Part shown: positions 1-6,912 of the stretch, one piece after another
Numbering within the stretch: position 1 is the first letter of the stretch
How the letters are laid out: each line of letters begins with the position of its first letter
Assembly (NCBI GenBank): GCA_000433175.1
Contig: HF986699.1
Coordinates: 1-10,541, forward strand
Origin: Prevotella sp. CAG:1058
GTDB lineage: Bacteria; Bacteroidota; Bacteroidia; Bacteroidales; Bacteroidaceae
Length of the DNA stretch: 10,541 nucleotides
Direction of reading: 5' to 3'
The notes under the pieces: model-generated
Databases searched by the model: none
Told to the model about the DNA's origin: nothing
What the model saw: the letters and a program-made list of their open reading frames with translations, nothing else
Position numbers and translations under genes: made by a program

Positions 1-68
1 TTCCGTAATGTTGCACTTGCTAGTTGACTCTGCCATGCCCGGCACGGCTTAAAAATAAGCTGCATAAG

Positions 69-99
69 TTCGCAATGTCGAAAAAAATGTGTAAGTTTG
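69..99 (+). promoter_or_regulatory. Candidate Bacteroidota-type promoter for rbfA
   Basis: A -7 box TAAGTTTG at 92-99 fits the Bacteroidota consensus TAnnTTTG exactly. TTCG at 69-72, 19 bp upstream, is a one-mismatch match to the -33 box TTTG. The start site should fall near 105-107, giving a leader of about 40 nt before rbfA. The TTTGCA extension of the -7 box is shared with the other candidate promoters in the window. Confidence 0.65.
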
Positions 100-120
100 C
101 AGGCAGTTTTTACAGCCTGC
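99..120 (+). promoter_or_regulatory. Hairpin at the transcription start of rbfA
   Basis: GCAGGC at 99-104 and GCCTGC at 115-120 form a 6-bp stem around a 10-nt A/T-rich loop. The structure straddles the predicted start site of rbfA. It could be an operator or a structured leader. No U-run follows, so it is not a terminator. Its function is unknown. Confidence 0.35.
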
Positions 121-147
121 ACCTTATTAATATAACTACATAATAAA

Positions 148-483
148 ATGCAAGAAACAAGACAAAACCGCATAGCAAGGCTCCTGCAGAAGGAGCTTAG
201 CCTTATATTCCAGTCGCAGACGCGCTCGATGCGCGGCGTGATGGTGAGCGTGACGCGCTGCCGCATAAGTCCCGACCTGAGCATCTGCACGGCATATCTG
301 AGCATATTCCCGTCTGAAAGGGCTGACGAGATAATAAAGAACATCACGGCCAACGATAAGACTATACGTTACGAACTGGGCACCCGTGTGCGCAACCAGT
401 TGAGGATAATACCCGAACTGCGCTTCTTCGTAGACGACTCGCTCGACTACATAGCCCACATTGACGAGTTGCTGAAGAAATGA
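148..483 (+). CDS. rbfA: Ribosome-binding factor A (RbfA)
   Basis: RbfA is a small KH-fold protein that binds the 30S subunit late in assembly, near the 5' helix of 16S rRNA, and supports 16S maturation and cold growth. The 111-residue product has the family pattern: a basic start with the RIARLLQKEL helix, a central strand AYLSIFP near residues 49-55, and the closing RIIPELRFFVDDS segment near 85-97 followed by a last helix ending in the usual DELL. It is shorter than the Escherichia coli protein because the C-terminal tail is missing, which is normal for Bacteroidota. The start at 148 is the first ATG after the promoter; there is no strong Shine-Dalgarno, as is typical here. The stop overlaps the next gene by ATGA, so the two are probably translationally coupled. 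Confidence 0.93.
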   Translation: MQETRQNRIARLLQKELSLIFQSQTRSMRGVMVSVTRCRISPDLSICTAYLSIFPSERADEIIKNITANDKTIRYELGTRVRNQLRIIPELRFFVDDSLDYIAHIDELLKK

Positions 484-1712
484 ACTTCCCCTTTTACATA
501 GCCCGTCGGTACCTGTTCTCGAAGAAGAGCACGCACGTAATCAACCTGATAAGCGGCATAAGCGCCGTAGGTGTGGCCATCGCCACCATGGCTCTGGTGG
601 TCACGTTGAGCGTGTTCAACGGCTTCCATGACCTGGTGGCGTCGTTCCTTACATCGTTCGACCCGCAGCTCGAGGTAGTGCCCGCCAAAGGCAAGACTGC
701 TCCGGCTGACGACCCCGTGCTGGCCAAGATACGCACGTTGCCGGAAGTCGACGTAGCCACTGAAAGCGTGGAAGACCAGGCTTTGGCCATTTACAAGGGC
801 AATCAGGCAATGGTTGTGGTGAAGGGTGTTGACGACAATTTCGACAAGCTGACGCATATTAACGAGATTCTTTACGGCGACGGCGAGTTCTCGCTTAGCG
901 CCGCCAACCTCCAATACGGTACGGTGGGCATACGTCTAGCCGCCGACCTGGGCATGGCCGCCGACTGGGACGGATACTTGAAGATATATGCGCCCAAGCG
1001 CGAGGGGCAGCTCGACATGATGAATCCTACCGAGGGATTCGTCGAGGACTCGCTGATTTCGCCGGGTGCGGTGTTCTCCGTCGGCAACGGGCGCTACGAC
1101 CGCAATTACGTGCTGACGTCGATAGCCTTCGCCCGCAATCTTTTCGGGCAGCAAGGCATGCTCTCGCAGCTTGAGTTGAGGCTCAAGCCGGGGTCTGACA
1201 TAGACGCCGTGAAGGAGGAAATGAGGCAGATTGCCGGCGGAAAGTATCTCGTCCTTGACCGTCTGGAGCAGCAGGCTGACACGTTCAAGATAATGAAGAT
1301 TGAGAAATTCATTGCTTATATATTCCTTACTTTCATACTTGCCGTGTCGTGCTTCAACATCATAGGTTCGCTGTCGATGTTGATAATAGATAAGAAAAAC
1401 GATGTTGTAACCCTGCGCAACATGGGCGCAACCGACAAGCAGATTACCCGGATATTCCTTTTCGAAGGGCGCATGATTTCGGTAATCGGTGCCGTTGTCG
1501 GCATATTGCTCGGCTTGTTGTTGTGCTGGTTGCAGCAGACATACGGTTTCGTGGCGCTCGGACAGTCGAGCGGTTCGTTCGTCGTTGATGCTTATCCGGT
1601 AAGTGTCCACCCTGAAGACATCCTGTTGGTGTTCTTCACGGTTGTTGTGGTCAGCTTTGTTTCGGTCTGGTATCCCGTAAGATATTTCTCCAAACGGCTG
1701 ATAGGAGACTGA
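480..1712 (+). CDS. LolC/LolE-type FtsX-family ABC transporter permease
   Basis: This 410-residue inner-membrane protein has the layout of LolC/LolE permeases, which help extract lipoproteins from the inner membrane. One transmembrane helix lies near residues 20-47. A large periplasmic domain follows at about 50-275. Three helices lie near 278-303, 330-352 and 380-402. The cytoplasmic stretch DVVTLRNMGATDKQITRIF at 308-326 is the FtsX-family coupling region that contacts the ATPase. No ATP-binding partner (LolD) is visible in the window, so it must be encoded elsewhere. The gene starts inside the rbfA stop codon (ATGA at 480-483) and ends before a strong terminator, making a two-gene unit. 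LolC/E assignment rests on topology and the N-terminal pattern; another lipoprotein- or lipid-handling FtsX permease is possible. Confidence 0.85.
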   Translation: MNFPFYIARRYLFSKKSTHVINLISGISAVGVAIATMALVVTLSVFNGFHDLVASFLTSFDPQLEVVPAKGKTAPADDPVLAKIRTLPEVDVATESVEDQALAIYKGNQAMVVVKGVDDNFDKLTHINEILYGDGEFSLSAANLQYGTVGIRLAADLGMAADWDGYLKIYAPKREGQLDMMNPTEGFVEDSLISPGAVFSVGNGRYDRNYVLTSIAFARNLFGQQGMLSQLELRLKPGSDIDAVKEEMRQIAGGKYLVLDRLEQQADTFKIMKIEKFIAYIFLTFILAVSCFNIIGSLSMLIIDKKNDVVTLRNMGATDKQITRIFLFEGRMISVIGAVVGILLGLLLCWLQQTYGFVALGQSSGSFVVDAYPVSVHPEDILLVFFTVVVVSFVSVWYPVRYFSKRLIGD

Positions 1713-1738
1713 TTTTAGCGCGTATTAAGATAAAGGAA

Positions 1739-1791
1739 AACGATAAAGGAGGTGTGCTTTTACAGGATTGCGGCACACCTCCTTTATCGTT
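1739..1791. terminator. Bidirectional intrinsic terminator between convergent operons
   Basis: A perfect 19-bp inverted repeat has arms at 1739-1757 and 1773-1791 and a 15-nt loop. On the plus strand it is followed by TAATTTTTAG. On the minus strand the next bases are TTTCCTTTATC. It lies between the stop of the permease gene and the stop of comM, so it can end both transcripts. The 9-mer GATAAAGGA occurs at 1729-1737 and again inside the left arm at 1742-1750. Confidence 0.9.
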
Positions 1792-1830
1792 AATTTTTAG
1801 TTTATGATTTTTAATTGCCAACCCAATGGC

Positions 1831-3375
1831 TTAGCTCCTTTCAGCCCAGTCGCCACGGTCAAGGTTACGGTAGCTTATGGCCTCGGCAAGGTGTTGCGGC
1901 TGTACGTTCTCGGATGCCTCCAGGTCGGCTATGGTGCGTGCTACCTTAAGTATGCGGTTGTATGCGCGGGCGGACAGGTTGAGGCGTTCCATGGCAGTGC
2001 GCAGCAGGTTTATTCCAGCCTCGTCGGGCTCGGCGTACTGGTGTATCATGCGCTCGGACATCTGTGCGTTGCAGTGTATTCCGTTGCAGTCCTTGAAGCG
2101 TTGTTCCTGGATGAGCCTGGCCTTGATTACCCTTTGGCGTATGCTGGCGCTGCTCTCGCCCTGCGTGGAGCGTGATATGTCCTTGAAAGGCACGGGCGTT
2201 ATTTCTATCTGTATGTCTATTCTGTCGAGCAACGGACCGCTTATCTTGTTGAGGTAGCGTTGTATTTGGCCGGGCGAACACACGCATTTGTGGGTCGGGT
2301 CGTTGTAATATCCGCACGGACAGGGGTTCATCGAGGCCACGAACATGAACGAGCAGGGGTATTCAACGGTGTATTTTGCACGTGAAATGGTAATCTTGCG
2401 GTCTTCAAGTGGTTGGCGCAGCACTTCGAGCGTTGACTTGTTGAACTCAGGTAGCTCGTCGGCAAACAGCACGCCGTTGTGCGCAAGCGATATTTCGCCC
2501 GGCTGCGGATTCAGTCCTCCGCCTACAAGTGCCACTTGTGAGATGGTGTGGTGGGGCGAGCGGAACGGTCGTTGGGATATTAACGACATGTTCTTGCCAA
2601 GCTTTCCCGCCACCGAATGTATCTGCGTTGTTTCAAGGCTTTCGGCCAGTGAGAGTGGGGGAAGTATCGAGGGAAGCCGTTTCGCCATCATCGACTTGCC
2701 GCTTCCGGGAGGACCGATCATTATCATGTTGTGTCCTCCTGCTGCCGCAACTTCCATCGCCCGCTTGACGCTCTCTTGTCCACGGACGTCGGCGAAGTCG
2801 AGGTCGAAGCTGCTTTGCTGTTCGTAAAATTCACGTCTTGTATCGATGAAAGTAGGCTCGAATCCCCCTTCACCGTTCATGAAGCGCACCACGTCGAGCA
2901 GGTTGTCCATGCCGTAGACATGTATCTTGTTTACAACGGCGGCCTCGCGTATGTTCTGTTGTGGCACAATCAGCCCTTTGAAACCCTCCTTGCGTGCCCT
3001 TATGGTTATTGGTAGGGCACCTCGTATGGGTTGTATCTTGCCGTCAAGGCCGAGTTCTCCCATTATCATATAGTCGGAAAGCATGTCGGTTTTGACCTTT
3101 CCTATTGCGGCGAGGATGCCTATTGCCATGGGCAGGTCGTATCCGCTGCCCTCCTTGCGGAGGTCGGCGGGAGCCATGTTTATGGTTGTATCGACTACGG
3201 GAAGTTTTATTCCGTTGTTCTTTAGTGCTGAAGCTATGCGGTCGCGGCTTTCCTTTATTGCCGTGTCGGCAAGTCCGGAGAGGTGGAAATTGACGCCTTT
3301 CGTCACGCTTACTTCCACCGTTACGGTCGTTACTTCAAGACCGTTTACTGCCGCGCAATACGTCTTGACTAACAT
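1831..3375 (-). CDS. comM: YifB/ComM-family AAA+ Mg-chelatase-like ATPase
   Basis: ComM is a hexameric AAA+ helicase that supports branch migration when transformed DNA is integrated. The 514-residue length is normal for the family. The N-terminal domain (about 1-190) has the Lon-protease-like ChlI fold, with family motifs [19 protein letters not shown] and [13 protein letters not shown]. The ATPase domain has Walker A GPPGSGKS at 221-228, Walker [12 protein letters not shown] at 301-311 and an arginine-finger-like LLDRIDI at 382-388. The family's cysteine knuckle NPCPCG plus CVC places four cysteines at 352, 354, 364 and 366, probably holding a metal. A C-terminal helical domain covers about 405-514. 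It is the last gene of the minus-strand operon, 19 bp after the DUF4369 gene. The family is widespread outside known naturally transformable species, so competence here is only inferred. Confidence 0.94.
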   Translation of the reverse strand: MLVKTYCAAVNGLEVTTVTVEVSVTKGVNFHLSGLADTAIKESRDRIASALKNNGIKLPVVDTTINMAPADLRKEGSGYDLPMAIGILAAIGKVKTDMLSDYMIMGELGLDGKIQPIRGALPITIRARKEGFKGLIVPQQNIREAAVVNKIHVYGMDNLLDVVRFMNGEGGFEPTFIDTRREFYEQQSSFDLDFADVRGQESVKRAMEVAAAGGHNMIMIGPPGSGKSMMAKRLPSILPPLSLAESLETTQIHSVAGKLGKNMSLISQRPFRSPHHTISQVALVGGGLNPQPGEISLAHNGVLFADELPEFNKSTLEVLRQPLEDRKITISRAKYTVEYPCSFMFVASMNPCPCGYYNDPTHKCVCSPGQIQRYLNKISGPLLDRIDIQIEITPVPFKDISRSTQGESSASIRQRVIKARLIQEQRFKDCNGIHCNAQMSERMIHQYAEPDEAGINLLRTAMERLNLSARAYNRILKVARTIADLEASENVQPQHLAEAISYRNLDRGDWAERS

Positions 3376-3394
3376 GTGGAGTGTTTTTTGTGTA

Positions 3395-4396
3395 TTAGTT
3401 TAGTAGCATCTTGAGTCTTGCTTCAAGGTCGTTAGTTTCCAGGTTGCGTTCCAATACGCGTCCTTGTGCATTGAACAGTATGTTTTCTGATACCGAATTG
3501 AGTGAAAAAGTTTCGAGTAGCGGACTATCGAACATCATCTGGTCGCAGACGGTTATCACTCCTGTCGAGTCATTGCGCATGGTCTGCCTGCATTTATGTT
3601 TGCTTGCGTCAATGTTGATGCCCATTATTGCGAGCCTGTTTCCGTACTCGTTTTTCAGTTGGTTGAGTTTGTAGCGCATGTTTACGCTTCTGTTATTCCA
3701 TTCAGCCCATGTGTAAACAACAGCCACTTTGCCGCGTAATTCAGCGTCTGAAACGGGTTTGTCGTATATGTCTTTAGTCCTGAATACTGGCATCTTGGCT
3801 CCTGCCGTGCATTGTCCGGCAGCCTTTGCGTAGCGCAGAATGCGTGCAATGTTGCCGTTTTTAGGCTGCTCTTTATACAGGATGTTTGCCAGTTTTTCTA
3901 TTTCCTTGGGGTCCGCGTCTGTTGTATTGACGAAGTATTTCCTTAGAACATATACGCTTGCGAGTGACTTGGGGTTGTTTTTTATGAACTGTGCGGCATA
4001 GTTTTTCACCTCAGGAGGTGACGCTTTGGCTATCTGTTGGCGGAATCCGTTCATGAGCTTATCCTCTTTTGTTCCGTCGACTTCTATCTCCTTGAGGTGT
4101 GATGCGTCGCCTTTTATTGTTGCAGACTTGCCCGGTTCGGCGAATACGGGCTGCTCTGAGAAGTTAGGGAAGATAATTACGATTGTGCCGTTTTCCTTGC
4201 ATGGCGTTTCAAAGGTGAAACGTCCGCCTTCGACTTTTATCGTATCGACGCCGTCGAATACGCCGTCTGGACTGTAAACATAAAACTCACCCTGGTTTAG
4301 GTTGAGTAACCGGCCTTCAAAACTGAAGTAACCGCTGCGTGAACCGCAGGACACCAAAACCAGGGTGAGTGTAAAGATATAAATTAGCCGCTTCAT
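3395..4396 (-). CDS. DUF4369 lipoprotein with cysteine-less thioredoxin-like domain
   Basis: The 333-residue product starts with a lipoprotein signal (lipobox LVSC, Cys17). A DUF4369-like beta domain follows at about 23-110 ([20 protein letters not shown]), then a helical linker, then a thioredoxin/AhpC-like domain at about 200-333. Typical relatives have a WASWCGPC active site. Here the aligned stretch at 230-237 reads WAEWNNRS, so both catalytic cysteines are replaced by Asn234 and Ser237. The position expected to hold the cis-proline, in SVSENILF at 301-308, also lacks proline. Disulfide chemistry at this site is therefore unlikely; a binding or scaffold role at the periplasmic face of a membrane is the inference. 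It starts 13 bp after the TPR lipoprotein gene and ends 19 bp before comM, so it is in the same operon. A redox role through other cysteines is not excluded. Confidence 0.82.
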   Translation of the reverse strand: MKRLIYIFTLTLVLVSCGSRSGYFSFEGRLLNLNQGEFYVYSPDGVFDGVDTIKVEGGRFTFETPCKENGTIVIIFPNFSEQPVFAEPGKSATIKGDASHLKEIEVDGTKEDKLMNGFRQQIAKASPPEVKNYAAQFIKNNPKSLASVYVLRKYFVNTTDADPKEIEKLANILYKEQPKNGNIARILRYAKAAGQCTAGAKMPVFRTKDIYDKPVSDAELRGKVAVVYTWAEWNNRSVNMRYKLNQLKNEYGNRLAIMGINIDASKHKCRQTMRNDSTGVITVCDQMMFDSPLLETFSLNSVSENILFNAQGRVLERNLETNDLEARLKMLLN

Positions 4397-4409
4397 GCGC
4401 CAGCTTTAT

Positions 4410-6095
4410 TTATTTGCTGACTTTTGACAGCTCAAGGTCGTTGTTTGCGTAAGTTGCAAGTGAAGGATCCTTCTGCAATGCGCTTCTCAGGTAAGAAGAA
4501 GCTGCGTCGTTGTTGCCCTGACGTGCGTTGAGGATAGCCTGCAGATAGTCTGTCATGGCGTCTTTCTTCTCAATGTTGTTCAGAGTGCTTGCTGCGCCGG
4601 CATAGTTCTTGTTAAGGATCTGTGCCAAAGCTGTAGTGTTGCAGTTGTAGCCCTTCAAGTTCTGCTCTGCTGTTGCATAGTCGCCCTTGGCAAGGTTGAG
4701 TGAGCCGAGTACCTTGTTGTAGTCGGTTGCAGTGTTAGCCTTTGCGATGTAGCCTTCAGCTTCGCTGATGTTACCGTTCTTAAGAGCGAGCATACCGAGG
4801 TTAGCATTTACCTCAGGTGCGTTGCTGTTCTTGCTCTGAGCCTGTGCCAGATAGTTCTTGGCCGCGTCGTAGTTGCCCTTTTCGAACGCGATGGCTGCAA
4901 GGTTGTTGTAAGCACGGTAGTCGTTAGGATAAACCTGTGTAGTCTTCTTGTAGATGCTTTCTTTTGCGTCAACGCTACTCTCGAGTGTAGCTGCGTACAG
5001 CATTTCGTCAACTGAAAGCTGTGTAGCGTCTGCTGCGTACTGGTCTTTGATCTGCTGGTCGCTGCGACCGATGAGCTCGTAGTTGATGATCAGGCGTGAA
5101 CGGCGGAGTTCGGGAAGGATGCCGTCAGCAAGTTCGCGGAAACCTGCAGACATGTTGCGTATCTGCTGCTCGCGCTCTTCAGGATCCTGGTACATAGAGA
5201 GAACACGGAGGATAACGTCCTTGTCCTGTATGTTAGATGCAGCAACGAGTTTCTGGAAACCGTCCCAATCCTCAGCTGTGTAGCTGCCTGTAACGTCGCT
5301 TTCGAGTTTCGCATTCTTAACCTGCTTCTTAGCGTAGTCTACAGATACGTTCTGACGCTTGCCTGCAAGCTTGTCGTTGAAGTCGAGCGTACCGTCAGGT
5401 GATGCGTAAGCAAGTACTTCTACGTTCTTGAGGTTGAGTTTCTCGCGGTCAGCGTTGATTTCCTTAAGCATCTTTACGAACTCTGTAATAGAGTTGTTCT
5501 TCAGCTCGCTCTTGCGGAGGTTTGCCTGGTTGATAAGGAACTTGATCTGTGCTTCCTGCCTCTGTGCACGTACGCGCTGGAATGTGTCAGCTGCGATGCA
5601 AGCGCCGCTGCCTGAGAGTGTGCTTGTGTAAAGTTCAGATGTTGCGATAACGCCTTCAGCAACCTTTACAGCAGGAACTTCAACCTTTTTCTTTTTCTTG
5701 CCTACATAAGCATCGAAAGTCATGTAAAGGTCGCTCTTCTGCATTTCGGGCACATACTTATAGTTGGCTCTCATTGTGTAGTTGCCACCCATCTTGTATG
5801 AGATTGTCTGGTCGTTGCCTTCAACCTTCTCACCCTGGAATGTTGCAGCCTGGCCTTGTGCAGCCTGTCCGTTGCCGTAGCGCAGCTCGGGAACAACTGT
5901 AACAACAGCCTTTTTCTTCAAGTACTTCTCGGGGAAAGTACCATTGATAGTTACGGCTACCTGTCCGCCTTTTGATTCCAGCGGATTGGGTGTAACTTTA
6001 AAATTGTCGGCAGAGAGTTCTCCAAGTTTTGAAGAGCATGACGACAGTGCAAGCACTGAAGCTGCCGATAAAAATAAAATAAGATTTTTCTTCAT
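4410..6095 (-). CDS. TPR/OmpA-like outer-membrane lipoprotein
   Basis: The 561-residue product has a clear lipoprotein signal (lipobox LSSC, Cys20). An N-terminal beta-rich region at about 25-150 contains a five-lysine run at 133-137. An OmpA-like segment has YASPDGTLDFNDKLAGKR at 230-247, which resembles the peptidoglycan-binding motif ending in a conserved arginine. TPR-like helical repeats run from about 384 to 555 (NDYRAYNNLAAIAFEKGNYDAAKNYLAQA is one unit). This layout is common in Bacteroidales envelope proteins. The likely role is a periplasm-facing outer-membrane lipoprotein that binds the cell wall and other proteins; the exact function is unknown. Its start lies 23 nt after tRNA-Leu with no promoter of its own visible, so it is probably made from a tRNA-mRNA cotranscript. 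The DUF4369 lipoprotein gene follows after 13 bp. Confidence 0.85.
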   Translation of the reverse strand: MKKNLILFLSAASVLALSSCSSKLGELSADNFKVTPNPLESKGGQVAVTINGTFPEKYLKKKAVVTVVPELRYGNGQAAQGQAATFQGEKVEGNDQTISYKMGGNYTMRANYKYVPEMQKSDLYMTFDAYVGKKKKKVEVPAVKVAEGVIATSELYTSTLSGSGACIAADTFQRVRAQRQEAQIKFLINQANLRKSELKNNSITEFVKMLKEINADREKLNLKNVEVLAYASPDGTLDFNDKLAGKRQNVSVDYAKKQVKNAKLESDVTGSYTAEDWDGFQKLVAASNIQDKDVILRVLSMYQDPEEREQQIRNMSAGFRELADGILPELRRSRLIINYELIGRSDQQIKDQYAADATQLSVDEMLYAATLESSVDAKESIYKKTTQVYPNDYRAYNNLAAIAFEKGNYDAAKNYLAQAQSKNSNAPEVNANLGMLALKNGNISEAEGYIAKANTATDYNKVLGSLNLAKGDYATAEQNLKGYNCNTTALAQILNKNYAGAASTLNNIEKKDAMTDYLQAILNARQGNNDAASSYLRSALQKDPSLATYANNDLELSKVSK

Positions 6096-6118
6096 ATATG
6101 AAAGGTTTTAAATGATTG

Positions 6119-6204
6119 TGCCGCGAGCGGGACTCGAACCCGCACAGCCATTACTGGCCAAGGGATTTTAAGTCCCTCGTGTCTACCAATTCCACCATTG
6201 CGGC
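6119..6204 (-). tRNA. tRNA-Leu (anticodon UAA)
   Basis: An 86-nt class II tRNA folds on the minus strand. The anticodon loop CTTAAAA gives anticodon UAA. The long variable arm has a GCCA/TGGC stem, the T-arm is GCGGG/CCCGC around TTCGAGT, and the discriminator is A. CCA is not encoded (the next bases are CAA). The acceptor stem has one A-C mismatch, at pair 6-67. It lies 7 nt after tRNA-Gly and 23 nt before the TPR lipoprotein gene. Confidence 0.96.
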
Positions 6205-6211
6205 TTTTGTG

Positions 6212-6284
6212 AGCGGCAAACGGGACTCGGACCCGCGACCTCGACCTTGGCAAGGTCGCGCTCTACCAACTGAGCTATTGCCGC
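6212..6284 (-). tRNA. tRNA-Gly (anticodon GCC)
   Basis: A 73-nt tRNA folds on the minus strand. The acceptor stem GCGGCAA/TTGCCGC is fully paired and the discriminator is T. The anticodon stem CGACC/GGTCG holds loop TTGCCAA (anticodon GCC). The T-loop reads TCCGAGT instead of TTCGAGT, so position 55, almost always U (pseudouridine), is C. CCA is not encoded. It is the first gene after the promoter at 6297-6328. Confidence 0.95.
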
Positions 6285-6296
6285 TTAAACGTAATG

Positions 6297-6328
6297 CAAA
6301 GATAAGTCTATCTTCCCAAAGGCGCAAA
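6297..6328 (-). promoter_or_regulatory. Promoter of the tRNA-Gly/tRNA-Leu/lipoprotein operon
   Basis: On the minus strand, TTTG at 6328-6325 (-33 box) stands 20 bp before TATCTTTG at 6304-6297 (-7 box). Both match the Bacteroidota housekeeping promoter exactly. The start site should fall a few bases before the tRNA-Gly 5' end at 6284. AAGATA (6299-6304) and TATCTT (6309-6314) form an inverted repeat over the -7 box that might be an operator. Confidence 0.82.
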
Positions 6329-6357
6329 TTAATTTACACATTTTAATATTTAAAGTG

Positions 6358-6912
6358 TCAGTTTATTACTGAAACAATGCCTCCGGCAATACTTGCATGG
6401 TAACGGATTAGTTTATCGCCCTGGTCGCCGTCGATTATCAATCCGTCGTTGTTCATGTCGTATTTACGGTGACAGCTGCCGCATTCGGCCGTACCGTTGG
6501 TCTTCATGGTGAGCTGGTAGCGTGGCATGCTGGTGTCCTTGAAGCAGTTGGGGCACTGGCTGTCGTATGCGTAAAGTATGGCTGGATTGTTCAGGTTGCC
6601 GTATCCTATTATTATTCCCGTGCCGTTGTATACGCCCAACTTGTTTGTGCGTTGCTTGTCCAGGGCGGTCAGTGCTACTTTGTCAGACAAGCCCAGGTTG
6701 GTGCTGAAGTTGAAGTAGTTGGCGTTGGGCATGGTCACCCGGCAGAATATGCCGGGTGAGTTGGGGTTTGTAGCCGAGGCCAGTGCCGGGCTTTGGCTGG
6801 CGGAATTGTTGAAAATGAAATAGCACGGATAACCGCTGTATTCGTAGTCGGTGTTGCCGCACGCTGTGAAAAGTGTCAGCAGTGCTATAATATAATAGGT
6901 GTAATGTTTCAT
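6358..6912 (-). CDS. Small lipoprotein with paired-cysteine (CxxC...CxxC) domain, Rieske-like outline
   Basis: The 184-residue product starts with a lipoprotein signal ending at Cys18 (LFTAC). I do not recognise a named family with certainty. The C-terminal half has two CxxC pairs: CPNC at 120-123 and CGSC at 144-147, 20 residues apart. HRKYDMNNDG and DKLIRYHAS follow. The order (first ligand pair, loop, second ligand pair, F/YD-x-x-x-G turn, L-x-x-Y strand) looks like a Rieske domain in which the histidine ligands are cysteines, so a zinc- or iron-holding rubredoxin-like site is possible. The start at 6912 gives an ATGA overlap with the argH stop (6909-6912) and puts the signal peptide at the N-terminus; the longer frame upstream lies inside argH. 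Coupled translation with argH is likely, but no functional link is known. Confidence 0.75.
   Translation of the reverse strand: MKHYTYYIIALLTLFTACGNTDYEYSGYPCYFIFNNSASQSPALASATNPNSPGIFCRVTMPNANYFNFSTNLGLSDKVALTALDKQRTNKLGVYNGTGIIIGYGNLNNPAILYAYDSQCPNCFKDTSMPRYQLTMKTNGTAECGSCHRKYDMNNDGLIIDGDQGDKLIRYHASIAGGIVSVIN

Noticed and set aside
45..62. Hairpin with GCTTA/TAAGC arms as a terminator of an upstream gene
   Set aside because: The stem is short and A/T-rich, the loop is AAAA and no T-run follows; the upstream gene is outside the window.
936..1610. Long antisense frame opposite the permease gene
   Set aside because: It mirrors a well-supported gene and shows no family motif; such shadows follow from codon bias.
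6119..6284. tRNA pair as an integration site for a mobile element
   Set aside because: No integrase and no repeated tRNA 3' end is visible in the window.
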